Positions 25,395 to 34,250 of a DNA stretch of 64,000 nucleotides are shown one piece after another. Each line of letters begins with the position of its first letter. Position 1 is the first letter of the stretch. Position numbers and translations under genes: made by a program. Under the pieces are notes generated by a model. The model saw only the letters and a program-made list of their open reading frames with translations. It did not search any database and had not been told where the DNA came from. The stretch spans positions 248,001 to 312,000 of the forward strand of contig OZ007012.1 in assembly GCA_963931435.1 (NCBI GenBank). Reading direction: 5' to 3'. This DNA is from Coprousia sp963931435 (GTDB lineage: Bacteria > Actinomycetota > Coriobacteriia > Coriobacteriales > Coriobacteriaceae).

Positions 25395-26737
25395 TGGCAT
25401 CTCGCAACAAGGGCGCCTCGTCGCGTCCGGTCTCGGCCCCGCGCATCGCGGTGCTTGCCTGCGCGGCGCTCTCCGCCGTGGCCCTCATGTTCCTGCCCCC
25501 GGCGGGCGAGGGCGCGCTCACCACCACCGTGGCCGCCGCGGCGCTGATCGTCTTCATCGCGATCCTGGTGTACCTGGAGCTCAATCCCGACGCCCTGCGC
25601 TCGCAGTACACCGAGGAGGCCCTCTCGGTGGCCTCGGCGATGCTGGAGGATCTGAAAGACGGTCTCACCCCCCAGGGCGCCGACGCCATCTGCCGGCGCT
25701 TGCTGCCGCAGACCCGCGCGGGCACCATCGCCATCACCGACACCGAGGTGGTGCTGGCATGCGTCGGCGACATGGTCAACGACTTCCCACCGGGGTCTCC
25801 CATCCACACGGCGGCCACCCGCTACGTGATCGAGCACGGGTTCATGCACTCGTTCACGCAGCCGGTGAGCGCGCGCACCGAGAAGGGCTGGCACCGCAAG
25901 ATACCCGCGGGCATCATCGCCCCGCTCAAGGTGCGCGACAAGACCGTGGGCACGCTCAAGGTCTACTTCAATTCGCCGCGCGCCGTGAACCGCACCCAGT
26001 ACGCGCTCGTCTCGGGCTTCGCCGAGGTGCTCTCCACGCAGCTTGCCATCCACGAGCTGGAGGTCCAGGAGGAGCTCACCGCCCGCGCCGAGGTGCGCGC
26101 GCTGCAGGCGCAGATCAACCCGCACTTCCTGTTCAACACCCTGAACACCATCGCGGCGTTCACGCGCACCGATCCGGCCCGCGCGCGCGAGCTCCTGCGC
26201 GAGTTCGCCTCCTTCTACCGCTCCACGCTCGACAACTCCGGCTCGCTCATCCCCGTCACGCGCGAGATCGCGCAGACCAAGCGCTACCTCACGTTCGAGC
26301 AGGCGCGGTTCGGCGAGGATCGCATCCAGGCGACGTTCGACGTCGCGCCCGGGGTGGCCGATACCCTGGTGCCCGCCTTCATCATCCAGCCGCTGGTCGA
26401 GAACGCGGTGCGCCACGCCATGGGCGACGAGGGGGCGCTGCACATCGAGGTTTCGGTGCGCCCGGCCGAGGACGGCGCCGTGATGATCGAGGTGGCCGAC
26501 GACGGCGTGGGCATGGACGAGGAGACGGCGGCGCGCCTGTTCAACGCCTCGCTGCCGCAGCCCGACATCTCGGCGCCGCAGGGCAGCGGCGCGGGCGTGG
26601 CCACGCACAACATCTCCGAGCGCATCAAGCGCTTCTACGGGCCGCGCTCGTTCGCGGGCGTGGTCTCGGTTCCCGGCGAGGGGACCACCATCACCCTGCA
26701 CCTAGATTTGGTGGAGAGTATCTTCGCGGAGGGGTAG
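25394..26737 (+). CDS. LytS-type sensor histidine kinase
   Basis: A 447-aa kinase with two N-terminal membrane segments (~18-65), a GAF-like sensory domain (~80-220), and a His_kinase/HATPase module: phospho-acceptor His in QAQINPHFLFNTLNTI, N box IQPLVENAVRHAM, and G1 box VADDGVGMDEETA. This is the LytS/YehU class that pairs with LytTR response regulators. The partner follows 74 bp downstream. The start codon overlaps the glycosyltransferase stop. The signal is unknown; characterised relatives respond to membrane or wall state or to peptides and pyruvate. Confidence 0.9.
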   Translation: MASRNKGASSRPVSAPRIAVLACAALSAVALMFLPPAGEGALTTTVAAAALIVFIAILVYLELNPDALRSQYTEEALSVASAMLEDLKDGLTPQGADAICRRLLPQTRAGTIAITDTEVVLACVGDMVNDFPPGSPIHTAATRYVIEHGFMHSFTQPVSARTEKGWHRKIPAGIIAPLKVRDKTVGTLKVYFNSPRAVNRTQYALVSGFAEVLSTQLAIHELEVQEELTARAEVRALQAQINPHFLFNTLNTIAAFTRTDPARARELLREFASFYRSTLDNSGSLIPVTREIAQTKRYLTFEQARFGEDRIQATFDVAPGVADTLVPAFIIQPLVENAVRHAMGDEGALHIEVSVRPAEDGAVMIEVADDGVGMDEETAARLFNASLPQPDISAPQGSGAGVATHNISERIKRFYGPRSFAGVVSVPGEGTTITLHLDLVESIFAEG

Positions 26738-26811
26738 AATAAGGAAGTTGTCCCGAGCACGCTGTCCTGCGCGGGGCGCGTTGATGGACGAACGAAGGGA
26801 TTTCTCGGTCT

Positions 26812-27528
26812 ATGCTACGTGCCATGATCGTCGATGACGAGGCCCCTGCTCGCTCTGAGCTGCGTTTCCTGTTGGAGCAGACGGGCAAGATGAGCTCGAT
26901 CAGTGAGGCTCCGAGTGTGCGCTCAGCCATCGAGATGCTTATGGAGGATCGCGCCGACGTGGTGTTTCTCGATATCTCCATGCCCGGCGCGTCGGGCCTC
27001 CAGCTCGCCGAGGCGCTGCACAAGCTCAAGAACCCGCCCGCCATCGTGTTCGTGACCGCCTACAGCGACCATGCCGTCGAGGCGTTCGACGTGGACGCCG
27101 TCGACTACCTGCTCAAACCGGTGGAGGAGGCGCGTCTCGACCAGGCCCTCGAGAAGGTGCTGGCCCGCGTCAAGCCCCAGGCCGAGAGCAAGGTCTCCAT
27201 CGAGCGCATCCCCGTGGAGAAGGGCGGCCGCAAGGTGCTCATCCCTGTGGACCAGATCAAGTACATCATGGCCAAGGACGACTACTCGTGCATCTTCACG
27301 GATGACGACCGGTTCCTCTCCACCACCTCGCTCGCCCAGTTCGAGGCCAAGCTGTCGGATTTCGGGTTCTTCCGCGTGCATCGGCGCTACATCGTCAACC
27401 TCGCCTGCGTCGAGGACGTCGAGACGGTGCCCTCGGGCGCCATCCAGCTGGGCATCGTGGGGCTCGAGGAGCGCGTGCCGGTCTCGCGCCGGCGCGTGGT
27501 GCCGCTCAAGAAGGCGCTGAGCCTGTAG
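26812..27528 (+). CDS. LytTR-family response regulator
   Basis: A 238-aa protein. The receiver domain (1-~120) has acidic pocket VDDEAP, phospho-acceptor Asp in VVFLDISMPG, Thr in FVTAYSD and Lys in YLLKP. The C-terminal LytTR DNA-binding domain (~135-238) has IKYIMAKDDYSCIFT and FRVHRRYIVNLACVE. It is the cognate regulator of the upstream LytS-type kinase and typically activates envelope or peptide-related genes. AAGGGA lies 11 bases before ATG 26812. Confidence 0.92.
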   Translation: MLRAMIVDDEAPARSELRFLLEQTGKMSSISEAPSVRSAIEMLMEDRADVVFLDISMPGASGLQLAEALHKLKNPPAIVFVTAYSDHAVEAFDVDAVDYLLKPVEEARLDQALEKVLARVKPQAESKVSIERIPVEKGGRKVLIPVDQIKYIMAKDDYSCIFTDDDRFLSTTSLAQFEAKLSDFGFFRVHRRYIVNLACVEDVETVPSGAIQLGIVGLEERVPVSRRRVVPLKKALSL

Positions 27529-27555
27529 CGCCCGTCCGCGCAGGGAGGGGAGCGC

Positions 27556-28170
27556 ATGGGCCTGATGGATCGGATGCGTCGCGCGCTGCACGGGCGCATG
27601 GCGCGCATGTCGGACGATGGGGCCGTCGGGACGGATGCGCCGGACTTCCCGCCCAAAAGCCCCCAGAGCGAAAGGCCGCGCATGAACGAGCAGGATATCC
27701 CCCAGGGCGCCAAGCGCGTCGACATCATCTCCGATACCCATGGGCACCTCTCGGATCAGCTGCTCGATGCGATCAAGGGCGCCGATCTGGTCATCCATGC
27801 GGGCGACCTCACCTCCGAGGAGGACTACGAGCACCTGAAGGCGCTCGTGCCGCTCAAGGCGGTGCTGGGCAACAACGATTACTACCATGATTACGGTCCC
27901 GAGGTCGAGCGCCTCAGCCAGTTCACCTACGAGGGCCTGCGTTTCGCGGTGGCGCACTACCGCGAGGACCTCCCCACGGGCGCGGCGGACGTGGCGGTAT
28001 GCGGCCACACGCATCGCTCCAAGATCAGCCAGGCCGGGCGCTGCCTGGTCATCAACCCGGGCTCCGCGTCGTTCCCCCGCGGCTCGCGCACGCCGAGCAT
28101 CGCGCGCCTCATCGTGCGCGACGGCGCGGTGCTCTCGGCCGACATCATCCCGCTCGATCCCCTCTGGTAG
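27556..28170 (+). CDS. YfcE/MJ0936-type metallophosphoesterase
   Basis: A 204-aa protein whose last ~155 residues are a calcineurin-like phosphoesterase of the YfcE/MJ0936 family: DIISDTHGHL, VIHAGDL, VLGNNDYY, VCGHTHRSKI and NPGSASFPRG give the complete metal-binding set. The N-terminal ~45 residues, rich in Met/Arg, are an extension. Relatives hydrolyse phosphodiesters in vitro; the natural substrate is unknown. GGGAGGGGAG precedes ATG 27556. An internal ATG at 27682 would give a normal-length protein but has no clear ribosome site. Confidence 0.85.
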   Translation: MGLMDRMRRALHGRMARMSDDGAVGTDAPDFPPKSPQSERPRMNEQDIPQGAKRVDIISDTHGHLSDQLLDAIKGADLVIHAGDLTSEEDYEHLKALVPLKAVLGNNDYYHDYGPEVERLSQFTYEGLRFAVAHYREDLPTGAADVAVCGHTHRSKISQAGRCLVINPGSASFPRGSRTPSIARLIVRDGAVLSADIIPLDPLW

Positions 28171-28509
28171 CCGGCGCCTTCTGCCGGCTGCCCGGGCACG
28201 CGGACCCGGTCTCCCGGTTCGCGCTCCGCGCCCGCGCGCGGCGGGGGAGGGCGCCTCGGGTTCTCGGCTGCCGCTTCGGCGCGCCGGTCCCGTCCGCATC
28301 GTGCGACCCCGCGACACCTTGCGCCAACCGCGGCGTCGCGCCGCCCGACGCGGCCCGCGCCGCCGCTCGCCGATATCCGGCTCCCAAACGCATCCCCTCC
28401 TTTCCGCCACGGGTATAAACCTTCTGTCTTCTGCGCGCTCCCGTCCGGCCCCATCGCCGTACCGGCGCCCCGCGCAGGGAGGCGCGACACCCCGAAGGAA
28501 AGGAACAGC
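28171..28509. other. GC-rich spacer before GH3 gene
   Basis: 339 bp without a gene. A TATAAA hexamer near 28414 may be part of the GH3 promoter; GAAGGAAAGG lies before the ATG. The rest is GC-rich without clear symmetry. Confidence 0.4.
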
Positions 28510-30909
28510 ATGAAGGAACCCTCACAGCGCGTGCGCGACATCCTCAGCCGGATGACGGTGGAGGAAAAGGCCAACCAGCTCAGCTGCATCATGCCGGCGA
28601 TGCTCGTCACCAAGGGCGATTTCGACCAGGCCAAGGCCGACAAGAACATGCCCAAGGGCATCGGCCGCTTCACCCAGTGGACCAACTCGTTCCTGCGCGG
28701 CCCGCGTGCGGCCGTCGAGGCGTACAACGCCATCCAGAAGGACATCATCGACAAGTGCGGCATCCCCGCCATCATCCAGACGGAGAGCTCGACGGGCCTG
28801 GTCTCCATCGACGGCACGGTGTTCCCCATCCCGCTGGCGCTCTCGGCGACCTGGGAGCCGGAGCTCGCCTGCAAGATGGGCGAGGTCATCAGCGAGGAGG
28901 GGCGCGCGCTCGGCCCCAAGGTGATGATGAGCCCCGTTGCCGACGTCGCGCGCGAGGGGCGCTGGGGCCGCGTGGGCGAGACCTTCGGCGAGGATCCGAC
29001 GCTCGTCGCCCGTTTCTCGTCCGAGGAGGTCAAGGGCATCCAGGGCGATGACTACACGCAGAAGTGCGCCGCCCTCGCCAAGCACTTCATGGCCTACGGC
29101 GTCTCCGAGTGCGGCATCAACTGCGCGACCATCAACATCGCCCCCAAGGAGATGTACGAGGTGTACGGCACGCCGTTCGCCGCGGCCATCCAGGAGCACG
29201 ACATGCAGGGCGCCATGGTCACCTACTCCGAGGTGGACGGCCTGCCCATGTCGGTCAACCCGCACTACACGCAGGAGATCCTGCGTGACACGATGGGCTT
29301 CACCGGCGCGCTCGTGTGCGACGGCCACTCCATCCCGCGCGTGATCGAGCAGCAGGGCATGTACGCCGACCGCGCCGAGCTCGCCGCCGCCTCCATCAAG
29401 GCCGGCATCGACGCCGACACCATGACTACCACCGTCTACAACCACATCCCCGAGGCCATCGAGCGCACGCTCATCACCATGGACGAGCTCGATGCCTGCG
29501 TCCTGCGCATCCTGCAGCAGAAGGAGGAGTTCGGCCTGCTGGACGATCCCTACCTCGATCCCGATGCCGCCGAGGCGCATTTCTACAAGCCCGAGTCCCG
29601 CGCCCTCTCGCGCGAGATTGCCGAGAAGTCCATCACCCTGCTCAAGAACGAGGGCGGCGTGCTGCCGCTCAAGCAGGGCACCGGCAAGCTCGCGGTGGTG
29701 GGCCCCTTCGCCGAGCGCCTGCTCTCCATGTTCGGCGGCTACGCCTATCCGTGCATGATGAGCGGCTTTTTGGGCATGATCGTCAACCCGGGCGACGACG
29801 TCAAGATGGAGGGCTTCGCCGAGATGGCAGAGCAGATGATGGACGTCGAGTCCATGAAGGCGCGCATGTACCGCGATCCCTCCAAGAGCTTCGACGAGAA
29901 CATGAACGAATGGCTCAAGCGCGACTACGGCATGACGTACCTGACCGATGCCCTGCGCGCCGCCCTGCCCGGCACCGAGGTCGTCTACCACCACGGCCCG
30001 CTCAACGCCTCCGCCGACTGGCGCTCCGAGATCGATGAGGCGGCATCCCTCGCCTCGGACGCGGACGTGATCCTGTTCGCCGCCGGCGAGGTGACCGGCT
30101 TCGGTCCCGAGGCCACCTCGGGCGAAGGCACCAACAACCCCGACCTCACCCTGCCCGGCCATCAGCAGGCGATGCTCGAGGCCCTGGCCAAGCTGGGCAA
30201 GCCCATCGTCATGGTGCTCTTCAACGGCCGCGCGCTGGCGCTCGGCGAGGCCGAGCCGCTCGTCGACGCGATCCTCGAGGCCTGGTACCCCGGCCCTTCG
30301 GCTGGCGAGGTCGTGGCCGAGGCGCTCACCGGAGCGATCAACCCCGGCGGCAAGCTCACCGTCACCGTGCCGCAGATCTCCAGCCAGTGCCCCATCTACT
30401 ATGGCTCAAAGACCGGCTCGGGCTACATGAACTGCAAGCAGGAGCCCGAGCAGAGCGTCATGCAGCCGCTCTACCCGTTCGGCTACGGTCTCAGCTACAC
30501 CACCTTCAAGATCCACGATCTCAAGGTCGACGAGCAGGTCGCCGTGGGCGATGCCTTCAAGGTCCAGGTCAGCGTCACCAACACCGGCGACGTCGCGGGC
30601 GATGAGACGGTGCAGATCTACACGCACTCCGTGTGCCCCACCATCAACCGTCCCATCAAGGAGCTCCGCGCCTGGAAGCGCGTCGCACTCGAGCCGGGCG
30701 AGACCAAGACGCTCTCCTTCACGCTCGATACGCGCCAGTTCGGCTACTTCAACGCGCAGAACGCGTTCGTGATCGAGGGGCGTCCGCAGGATGTCTTCGC
30801 GTGCTACGACAGCTCGACCATCGCCGAGCGCGCCCGCATCGAGTTCGTGGGTGCGGACAAGGAGATCCTGCACGATCGCGTCTTCGACTTCGACGTCGAG
30901 GAGGCTTAA
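28510..30909 (+). CDS. GH3 family beta-glucosidase-like enzyme
   Basis: A 799-aa protein with the three-part layout of GH3 beta-glucosidases. The GH3 N barrel (~1-320) has MSPVADVAREGRWGRVGETFGEDP, the KHF motif and the putative nucleophile Asp in GALVCDGHSI. The GH3 C domain (~365-650) has LLKNEGGVLPLK and VVGPFAERL; a FnIII-like C-terminal domain (~680-790) ends in ELRAWKRVALEPGETKTLSF. No signal peptide, so it acts inside the cell on imported beta-glycosides. The nucleophile context is CDGHS rather than the common SDW/SDY. The gene stands alone, followed by tRNA-Asp. Confidence 0.88.
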   Translation: MKEPSQRVRDILSRMTVEEKANQLSCIMPAMLVTKGDFDQAKADKNMPKGIGRFTQWTNSFLRGPRAAVEAYNAIQKDIIDKCGIPAIIQTESSTGLVSIDGTVFPIPLALSATWEPELACKMGEVISEEGRALGPKVMMSPVADVAREGRWGRVGETFGEDPTLVARFSSEEVKGIQGDDYTQKCAALAKHFMAYGVSECGINCATINIAPKEMYEVYGTPFAAAIQEHDMQGAMVTYSEVDGLPMSVNPHYTQEILRDTMGFTGALVCDGHSIPRVIEQQGMYADRAELAAASIKAGIDADTMTTTVYNHIPEAIERTLITMDELDACVLRILQQKEEFGLLDDPYLDPDAAEAHFYKPESRALSREIAEKSITLLKNEGGVLPLKQGTGKLAVVGPFAERLLSMFGGYAYPCMMSGFLGMIVNPGDDVKMEGFAEMAEQMMDVESMKARMYRDPSKSFDENMNEWLKRDYGMTYLTDALRAALPGTEVVYHHGPLNASADWRSEIDEAASLASDADVILFAAGEVTGFGPEATSGEGTNNPDLTLPGHQQAMLEALAKLGKPIVMVLFNGRALALGEAEPLVDAILEAWYPGPSAGEVVAEALTGAINPGGKLTVTVPQISSQCPIYYGSKTGSGYMNCKQEPEQSVMQPLYPFGYGLSYTTFKIHDLKVDEQVAVGDAFKVQVSVTNTGDVAGDETVQIYTHSVCPTINRPIKELRAWKRVALEPGETKTLSFTLDTRQFGYFNAQNAFVIEGRPQDVFACYDSSTIAERARIEFVGADKEILHDRVFDFDVEEA

Positions 30910-30949
30910 AGCGGGCTGCGGGGCGCCGGAAACTTTTTTCAAAAAGTCC

Positions 30950-30979
30950 TTGCGCCCCGCGCGGTCTTCTGTGTATACT
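30950..30979 (+). promoter_or_regulatory. Promoter of tRNA-Asp
   Basis: TTGCGC (30950-30955) and TATACT (30974-30979) are separated by 18 bp, 22 bp before the tRNA. A hairpin-like repeat (GGGGCGC ... GCGCCCC, enclosing ACTTTTT/AAAAAGT) overlaps the -35 and may end the GH3 transcript. Confidence 0.7.
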
Positions 30980-31000
30980 TTCTCTCGCAGCATTTGCTGA

Positions 31001-31078
<78 letters not shown>

Positions 31079-31088
31079 TTGATTGCAA

Positions 31089-31120
31089 CGGCCCATCCGG
31101 TTTCCGGGTGGGCCGCTTTG
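31089..31120 (+). terminator. Terminator after tRNA-Asp
   Basis: CGGCCCATCCGG (31089-31100) pairs with CCGGGTGGGCCG (31104-31115) around a TTT loop, with one G-U pair, followed by CTTTG. Confidence 0.75.
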
Positions 31121-31206
31121 CTATCCGGGTGCTTCGTTCCCGTCCGCATCCGGGGAACCTGTTGCCATAAAAACATCCCCCATGAGTGCTATAGTAGCTA
31201 GGACTT

Positions 31207-31233
31207 CGGCGCGGAACGATCCGCGCCGTTTTT
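31207..31233 (+). terminator. Intrinsic terminator in Rrf2 gene leader
   Basis: CGGCGCGGA (31207-31215) pairs with TCCGCGCCG (31220-31228) around ACGA, followed by TTTTT. It lies downstream of a TATAGT hexamer (about 31190) and 62 bp before the Rrf2 ATG, so it may be an attenuator and not the end of the tRNA transcript, which already has a terminator. Confidence 0.75.
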
Positions 31234-31294
31234 GCACCGCCCCGCGCACCCGCGCGTCGGACGGCGTCAGCCTTGAGCCACGGTAGGGGAGAAG

Positions 31295-31795
31295 ATGGAC
31301 ATATCTCGTAAGACCGACTACGCCCTGCGGATCCTTTCCCTGCTGGTGGATAACGGCGACGGCATGATCTCGGTGCGCGCCGCGGCCGAGCGGGTGGACG
31401 TGCCCTACTCGTTCGCGCGCTCCATCCAGCACGAGCTGGTGCAGGCGGGCATCATCGAGAGCCTGCGCGGCGTCCATGGCGGCATGCGGCTCAAGGTCGA
31501 TCCTGCCCAGATCACCATCCGCCAGATCGTCGAGGCGGCCCAGGGCCCGCTCGTGATGAACGATTGCACCGCTCCCGGGGGCGTCTGCGGGCGCGTCTCC
31601 CAGTGCTGCTACCATCCCATCTGGGCCGGCGCCCAGGCGGTTCTGGCGAGCTATCTGGACTCGGTGACGCTCGCCGACGTGGTGCAGGGCACCAAGTTTC
31701 CCTCCGTCGACGCCAAGTTCGCCGATCCTGCGGCGTTTGCCAGCTATGCCGCGTGCGACCGCGCCGCGGCGCCCGCCGCGTGCCGCGCCTGCTGA
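31295..31795 (+). CDS. Rrf2 family transcriptional regulator
   Basis: A 166-aa protein: Rrf2 winged helix (MDISRKTDYALRILSLL, VPYSFARSIQHELVQAGIIES, GVHGGMRL) followed by a Cys-bearing region DCTAPGGVCGRVSQCC, which matches the three-Cys cluster ligands of Fe-S-sensing Rrf2 proteins (IscR, NsrR, RsrR). Two more Cys near the C-terminus. Likely senses Fe-S status, NO or redox state. It is transcribed just before a MutY-like repair gene (11 bp gap) and rubrerythrin, so an oxidative-stress role is reasonable. Confidence 0.88.
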   Translation: MDISRKTDYALRILSLLVDNGDGMISVRAAAERVDVPYSFARSIQHELVQAGIIESLRGVHGGMRLKVDPAQITIRQIVEAAQGPLVMNDCTAPGGVCGRVSQCCYHPIWAGAQAVLASYLDSVTLADVVQGTKFPSVDAKFADPAAFASYAACDRAAAPAACRAC

Positions 31796-31806
31796 GGCGG
31801 TGGGAG

Positions 31807-32718
31807 ATGGCGGATTTCGGCGGGTTCCGCGACCTGGTGCGTGCGGAGGGCGCGCGCCTGTACCGGGACCTTCCCTGGCGGCGTACCCGCGACCCCTACA
31901 TCATCTGGCTTTCCGAGGTCATGCTGCAGCAGACGCAGGTGGTGCGCGTTGAGAGCTACCTGCCCGCATGGCTCGAGCGCTTTCCCACGGTCGAGGCGCT
32001 GGCGGAGGCGCCCGTTGCCGAGGTGCTCGCGGCGTGGCAGGGCATGGGCTACAACCGCCGCGCGCTGGCGCTGCATCGCGCGGCGGGCATCGTGGCGACG
32101 GAACACGGCGGCGCCTTTCCGCATGATGCGGCCGCGCTCAAGGCGCTGCCGGGCATAGGTCCCGCCACCGCCCAGGGCATCCGCGCCTTCGCCTTCGACC
32201 TGCCGGGCGTGTACCTCGAGACCAACGTGCGCACCGTCATGCTGCATCATTTCTTCCCCGATGTGCCCGGGGTGCCCGACCGCGAGCTCATCCCGCTCAT
32301 CGAGGGGACCTGTCCCGCGGCGCCCGCGACCCCTCCCGCGGACGCCGCGCCCTACGCGGTTCCGCAGGATGCGCGGGACACACCGCGCGCCTGGTACTAT
32401 GCACTGCTCGACTACGGCGCGTACCTCAAGAAGACCGTTCCCAACCCCTCGCGTCGCTCGGCGGGCCACACCCACCAGTCGCGCTTCGAGGGGTCGCGCC
32501 GGCAGAAGCGCGCCGAGATCGTGCGCATGCTCCTCGCGGCCCGCGACGAGGCGCCGGAGGGCGTCACCGCGGACGAGATCGAGTCGGGGCTCAACGCGTT
32601 CGAGGCCGAGGCCGGCCGCCCTCCCGTCGAGGCAGCCCTCGTCGCCGAGGTGCTCTCCCGGCTCGCGCAGGAGGGCTTCTGCGCGGAGCGCGACGGCCGC
32701 TGGCACATCGCGTCCTGA
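31807..32718 (+). CDS. MutY-like HhH-GPD DNA glycosylase, cluster-less variant
   Basis: A 303-aa protein with the MutY/endonuclease III core: PWRRTRDPYIIWLSEVMLQQTQV holds the adenine-glycosylase Glu, followed by GMGYNRRALALH and the HhH LPGIGPATAQGIRAFAF. Two differences from classical MutY stand out. The catalytic-Asp position (usually DGNVxRV) reads ETNVRTV, and the four-Cys Fe-S cluster after the HhH domain is missing (NPSRRSAGHTHQSRFEG). There is no C-terminal NUDIX-like domain. It may still remove mispaired bases as an alternative subfamily does. The gene begins 11 bp after the Rrf2 gene. Confidence 0.8.
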   Translation: MADFGGFRDLVRAEGARLYRDLPWRRTRDPYIIWLSEVMLQQTQVVRVESYLPAWLERFPTVEALAEAPVAEVLAAWQGMGYNRRALALHRAAGIVATEHGGAFPHDAAALKALPGIGPATAQGIRAFAFDLPGVYLETNVRTVMLHHFFPDVPGVPDRELIPLIEGTCPAAPATPPADAAPYAVPQDARDTPRAWYYALLDYGAYLKKTVPNPSRRSAGHTHQSRFEGSRRQKRAEIVRMLLAARDEAPEGVTADEIESGLNAFEAEAGRPPVEAALVAEVLSRLAQEGFCAERDGRWHIAS

Positions 32719-32735
32719 GAGCCGTCGCCGAGGGG

Positions 32736-32775
32736 TTGGAATCGGACGGTTCCAAAACGGGCGAGTGGGTATAAC
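32736..32775 (+). promoter_or_regulatory. Candidate rubrerythrin promoter with palindromic operator
   Basis: TTGGAA (32736-32741) and TTCCAA (32750-32755) form an inverted repeat with an 8-base spacer, overlapping the expected -35 region of a TATAAC -10 box at 32770-32775. A redox-responsive regulator is a possible binder. Confidence 0.45.
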
Positions 32776-32838
32776 GAGAACACGGCGCGCACAACAGGTG
32801 CGCGTGGAACGTCCCCCATGGAAGGGAAAGGGATACCG

Positions 32839-33378
32839 ATGGACTTTGAGAACTCCCAGACCAAGAAGAACCTTGAGACTGCGTTCGCCGGTGAGTCGCA
32901 GGCGCACACCAAGTATCGTTACTACTCGTCCAAGGCCAAGAAGGACGGCTTCGTGCAGATCTCCAACATCTTCATGGAGACCGCCCTCAACGAGTCCGAG
33001 CACGCCAAGCTGTGGTTCAAGTACCTGCATGGCGGCGAGGTCCCCGGCACCCTCGACAACCTGAAGGATGCCGCCGCGGGCGAGAACTACGAGTGGACCA
33101 CGATGTACGCCGAGTTCGCCGAGACCGCTGAGGCCGAGGGCTTCAAGGAGATCGCTGCCAAGTTCCGCGGCGTCGGCGCGGTCGAGAAGGCGCACGAGGA
33201 GCGCTATCTCAAGCTCGCCGAGCGCGTGGAGAAGGGCGAGGTCTTCAACCGCGAGGGCGTCAAGGTGTGGAAGTGCCTCAACTGCGGGCACCTGCATGTC
33301 GGCCCCACCGCTCCCCAGATGTGCCCGGTCTGCAACCATCCGCAGAGCTATTTCGAGGAGCAGGTCGTCAACTACTAG
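32839..33378 (+). CDS. Rubrerythrin
   Basis: A 179-aa rubrerythrin. The N-terminal four-helix bundle carries the diiron ligands in FAGESQAHTKYRYY and ETALNESEHA, then AETAEAEGF and EKAHEERY. A C-terminal rubredoxin-like domain has two CxxC pairs, KCLNCGHLH and MCPVCNHP. It reduces hydrogen peroxide in anaerobes using electrons from NADH via rubredoxin or a reductase. I chose ATG 32839, preceded by GGGAAAGGG; an ATG at 32818 adds seven residues. A strong terminator follows at 33465. Confidence 0.95.
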   Translation: MDFENSQTKKNLETAFAGESQAHTKYRYYSSKAKKDGFVQISNIFMETALNESEHAKLWFKYLHGGEVPGTLDNLKDAAAGENYEWTTMYAEFAETAEAEGFKEIAAKFRGVGAVEKAHEERYLKLAERVEKGEVFNREGVKVWKCLNCGHLHVGPTAPQMCPVCNHPQSYFEEQVVNY

Positions 33379-33464
33379 GAGCGCGGCCGCGCGCTTGCGG
33401 TTCACGCCGGGGGACGGCACGGTGGCTCGCCCGCGCCGTCGCCTCAGAACGACACGATGAGCAT

Positions 33465-33505
33465 GCAGGGCCCCGTCCACGCGACGGGGCCCTGCCGTTT
33501 CTTGG
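33465..33505 (+). terminator. Intrinsic terminator after rubrerythrin
   Basis: GCAGGGCCCCGTC (33465-33477) pairs exactly with GACGGGGCCCTGC (33483-33495) around CACGC, followed by CGTTTCTT. Confidence 0.88.
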
Positions 33506-33671
33506 GGCTTATAGGACATGTGCCCGATGCCGGCATCGTCGCGCCTTCGGTCGGGCGTCACCGTCCGCCGACGCATGGCGCCGTTGGGCGAAGGGTCGCG
33601 CCGCGTGTCCTCGGCTCGTGCCATGATTGCGGGCACTCTCCACACGCGCCTCCTAACCGAAGGAGGCCGTT

Positions 33672-34250
33672 ATGAACCTGTTCATCGAGACGTCCCAGAT
33701 GCGTGCGCGTCGGGCGCGGGATGGTGGTGCGCCGACGTCCGCGGCGACGGGCTCGCCGCTCTTCCCCGGAGCGAGCGGCTTGCACGGGCCGGATGCCTGC
33801 GGCGCGCGCCGCGAGCGGGGCGACGGGGCGCCTGCAGCATCCGCTGCCCGCACCGCGTCCGCAGCAAACCGGGAGCGCACCGGCGGCATCTTCCTGCCCC
33901 GGGGTTCCGGGTTCGCACGGCCCGCGCGCGAGGGGGCGGCGGCGCGGAGAGATGCGCCCATGCGCCCGGACGCTGCGGCGCAAGAGGACGCGCGCCCGCA
34001 TCCGGACGGCTCCTATTCCATCCAGCAGGAGGCCTACCAGGCCGAGATCGCCTTCGATCGCCGACGGTCCCGTCGTCGGCGCCTGTTGGCGGTCGCGCGC
34101 ATCATCGCGCTCATCATCCTGATCCCGCTCGGACTCGTCCTGCTCTTCCTCATCGCCTATGCGCTCACCTGCATCATGGACGGCGCCTCTCCCGAGGAGC
34201 TGCTCATGATGCTCGGCGCGCTCTGGCAACGCGTCCTCGCATTCGTGTAG
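33672..34250 (+). CDS. Hypothetical single-span membrane protein
   Basis: A 192-aa protein starting at ATG 33672 behind GAAGGAGG, so probably real. Residues 1-~115 are low-complexity (Ala/Arg/Gly-rich). A short conserved-looking segment IQQEAYQAEIAFDRRRSRRRR follows, then one long hydrophobic helix (~140-168) and a short tail. A basic patch before the helix suggests the N-terminus is cytoplasmic. No family recognised. Confidence 0.6.
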   Translation: MNLFIETSQMRARRARDGGAPTSAATGSPLFPGASGLHGPDACGARRERGDGAPAASAARTASAANRERTGGIFLPRGSGFARPAREGAAARRDAPMRPDAAAQEDARPHPDGSYSIQQEAYQAEIAFDRRRSRRRRLLAVARIIALIILIPLGLVLLFLIAYALTCIMDGASPEELLMMLGALWQRVLAFV

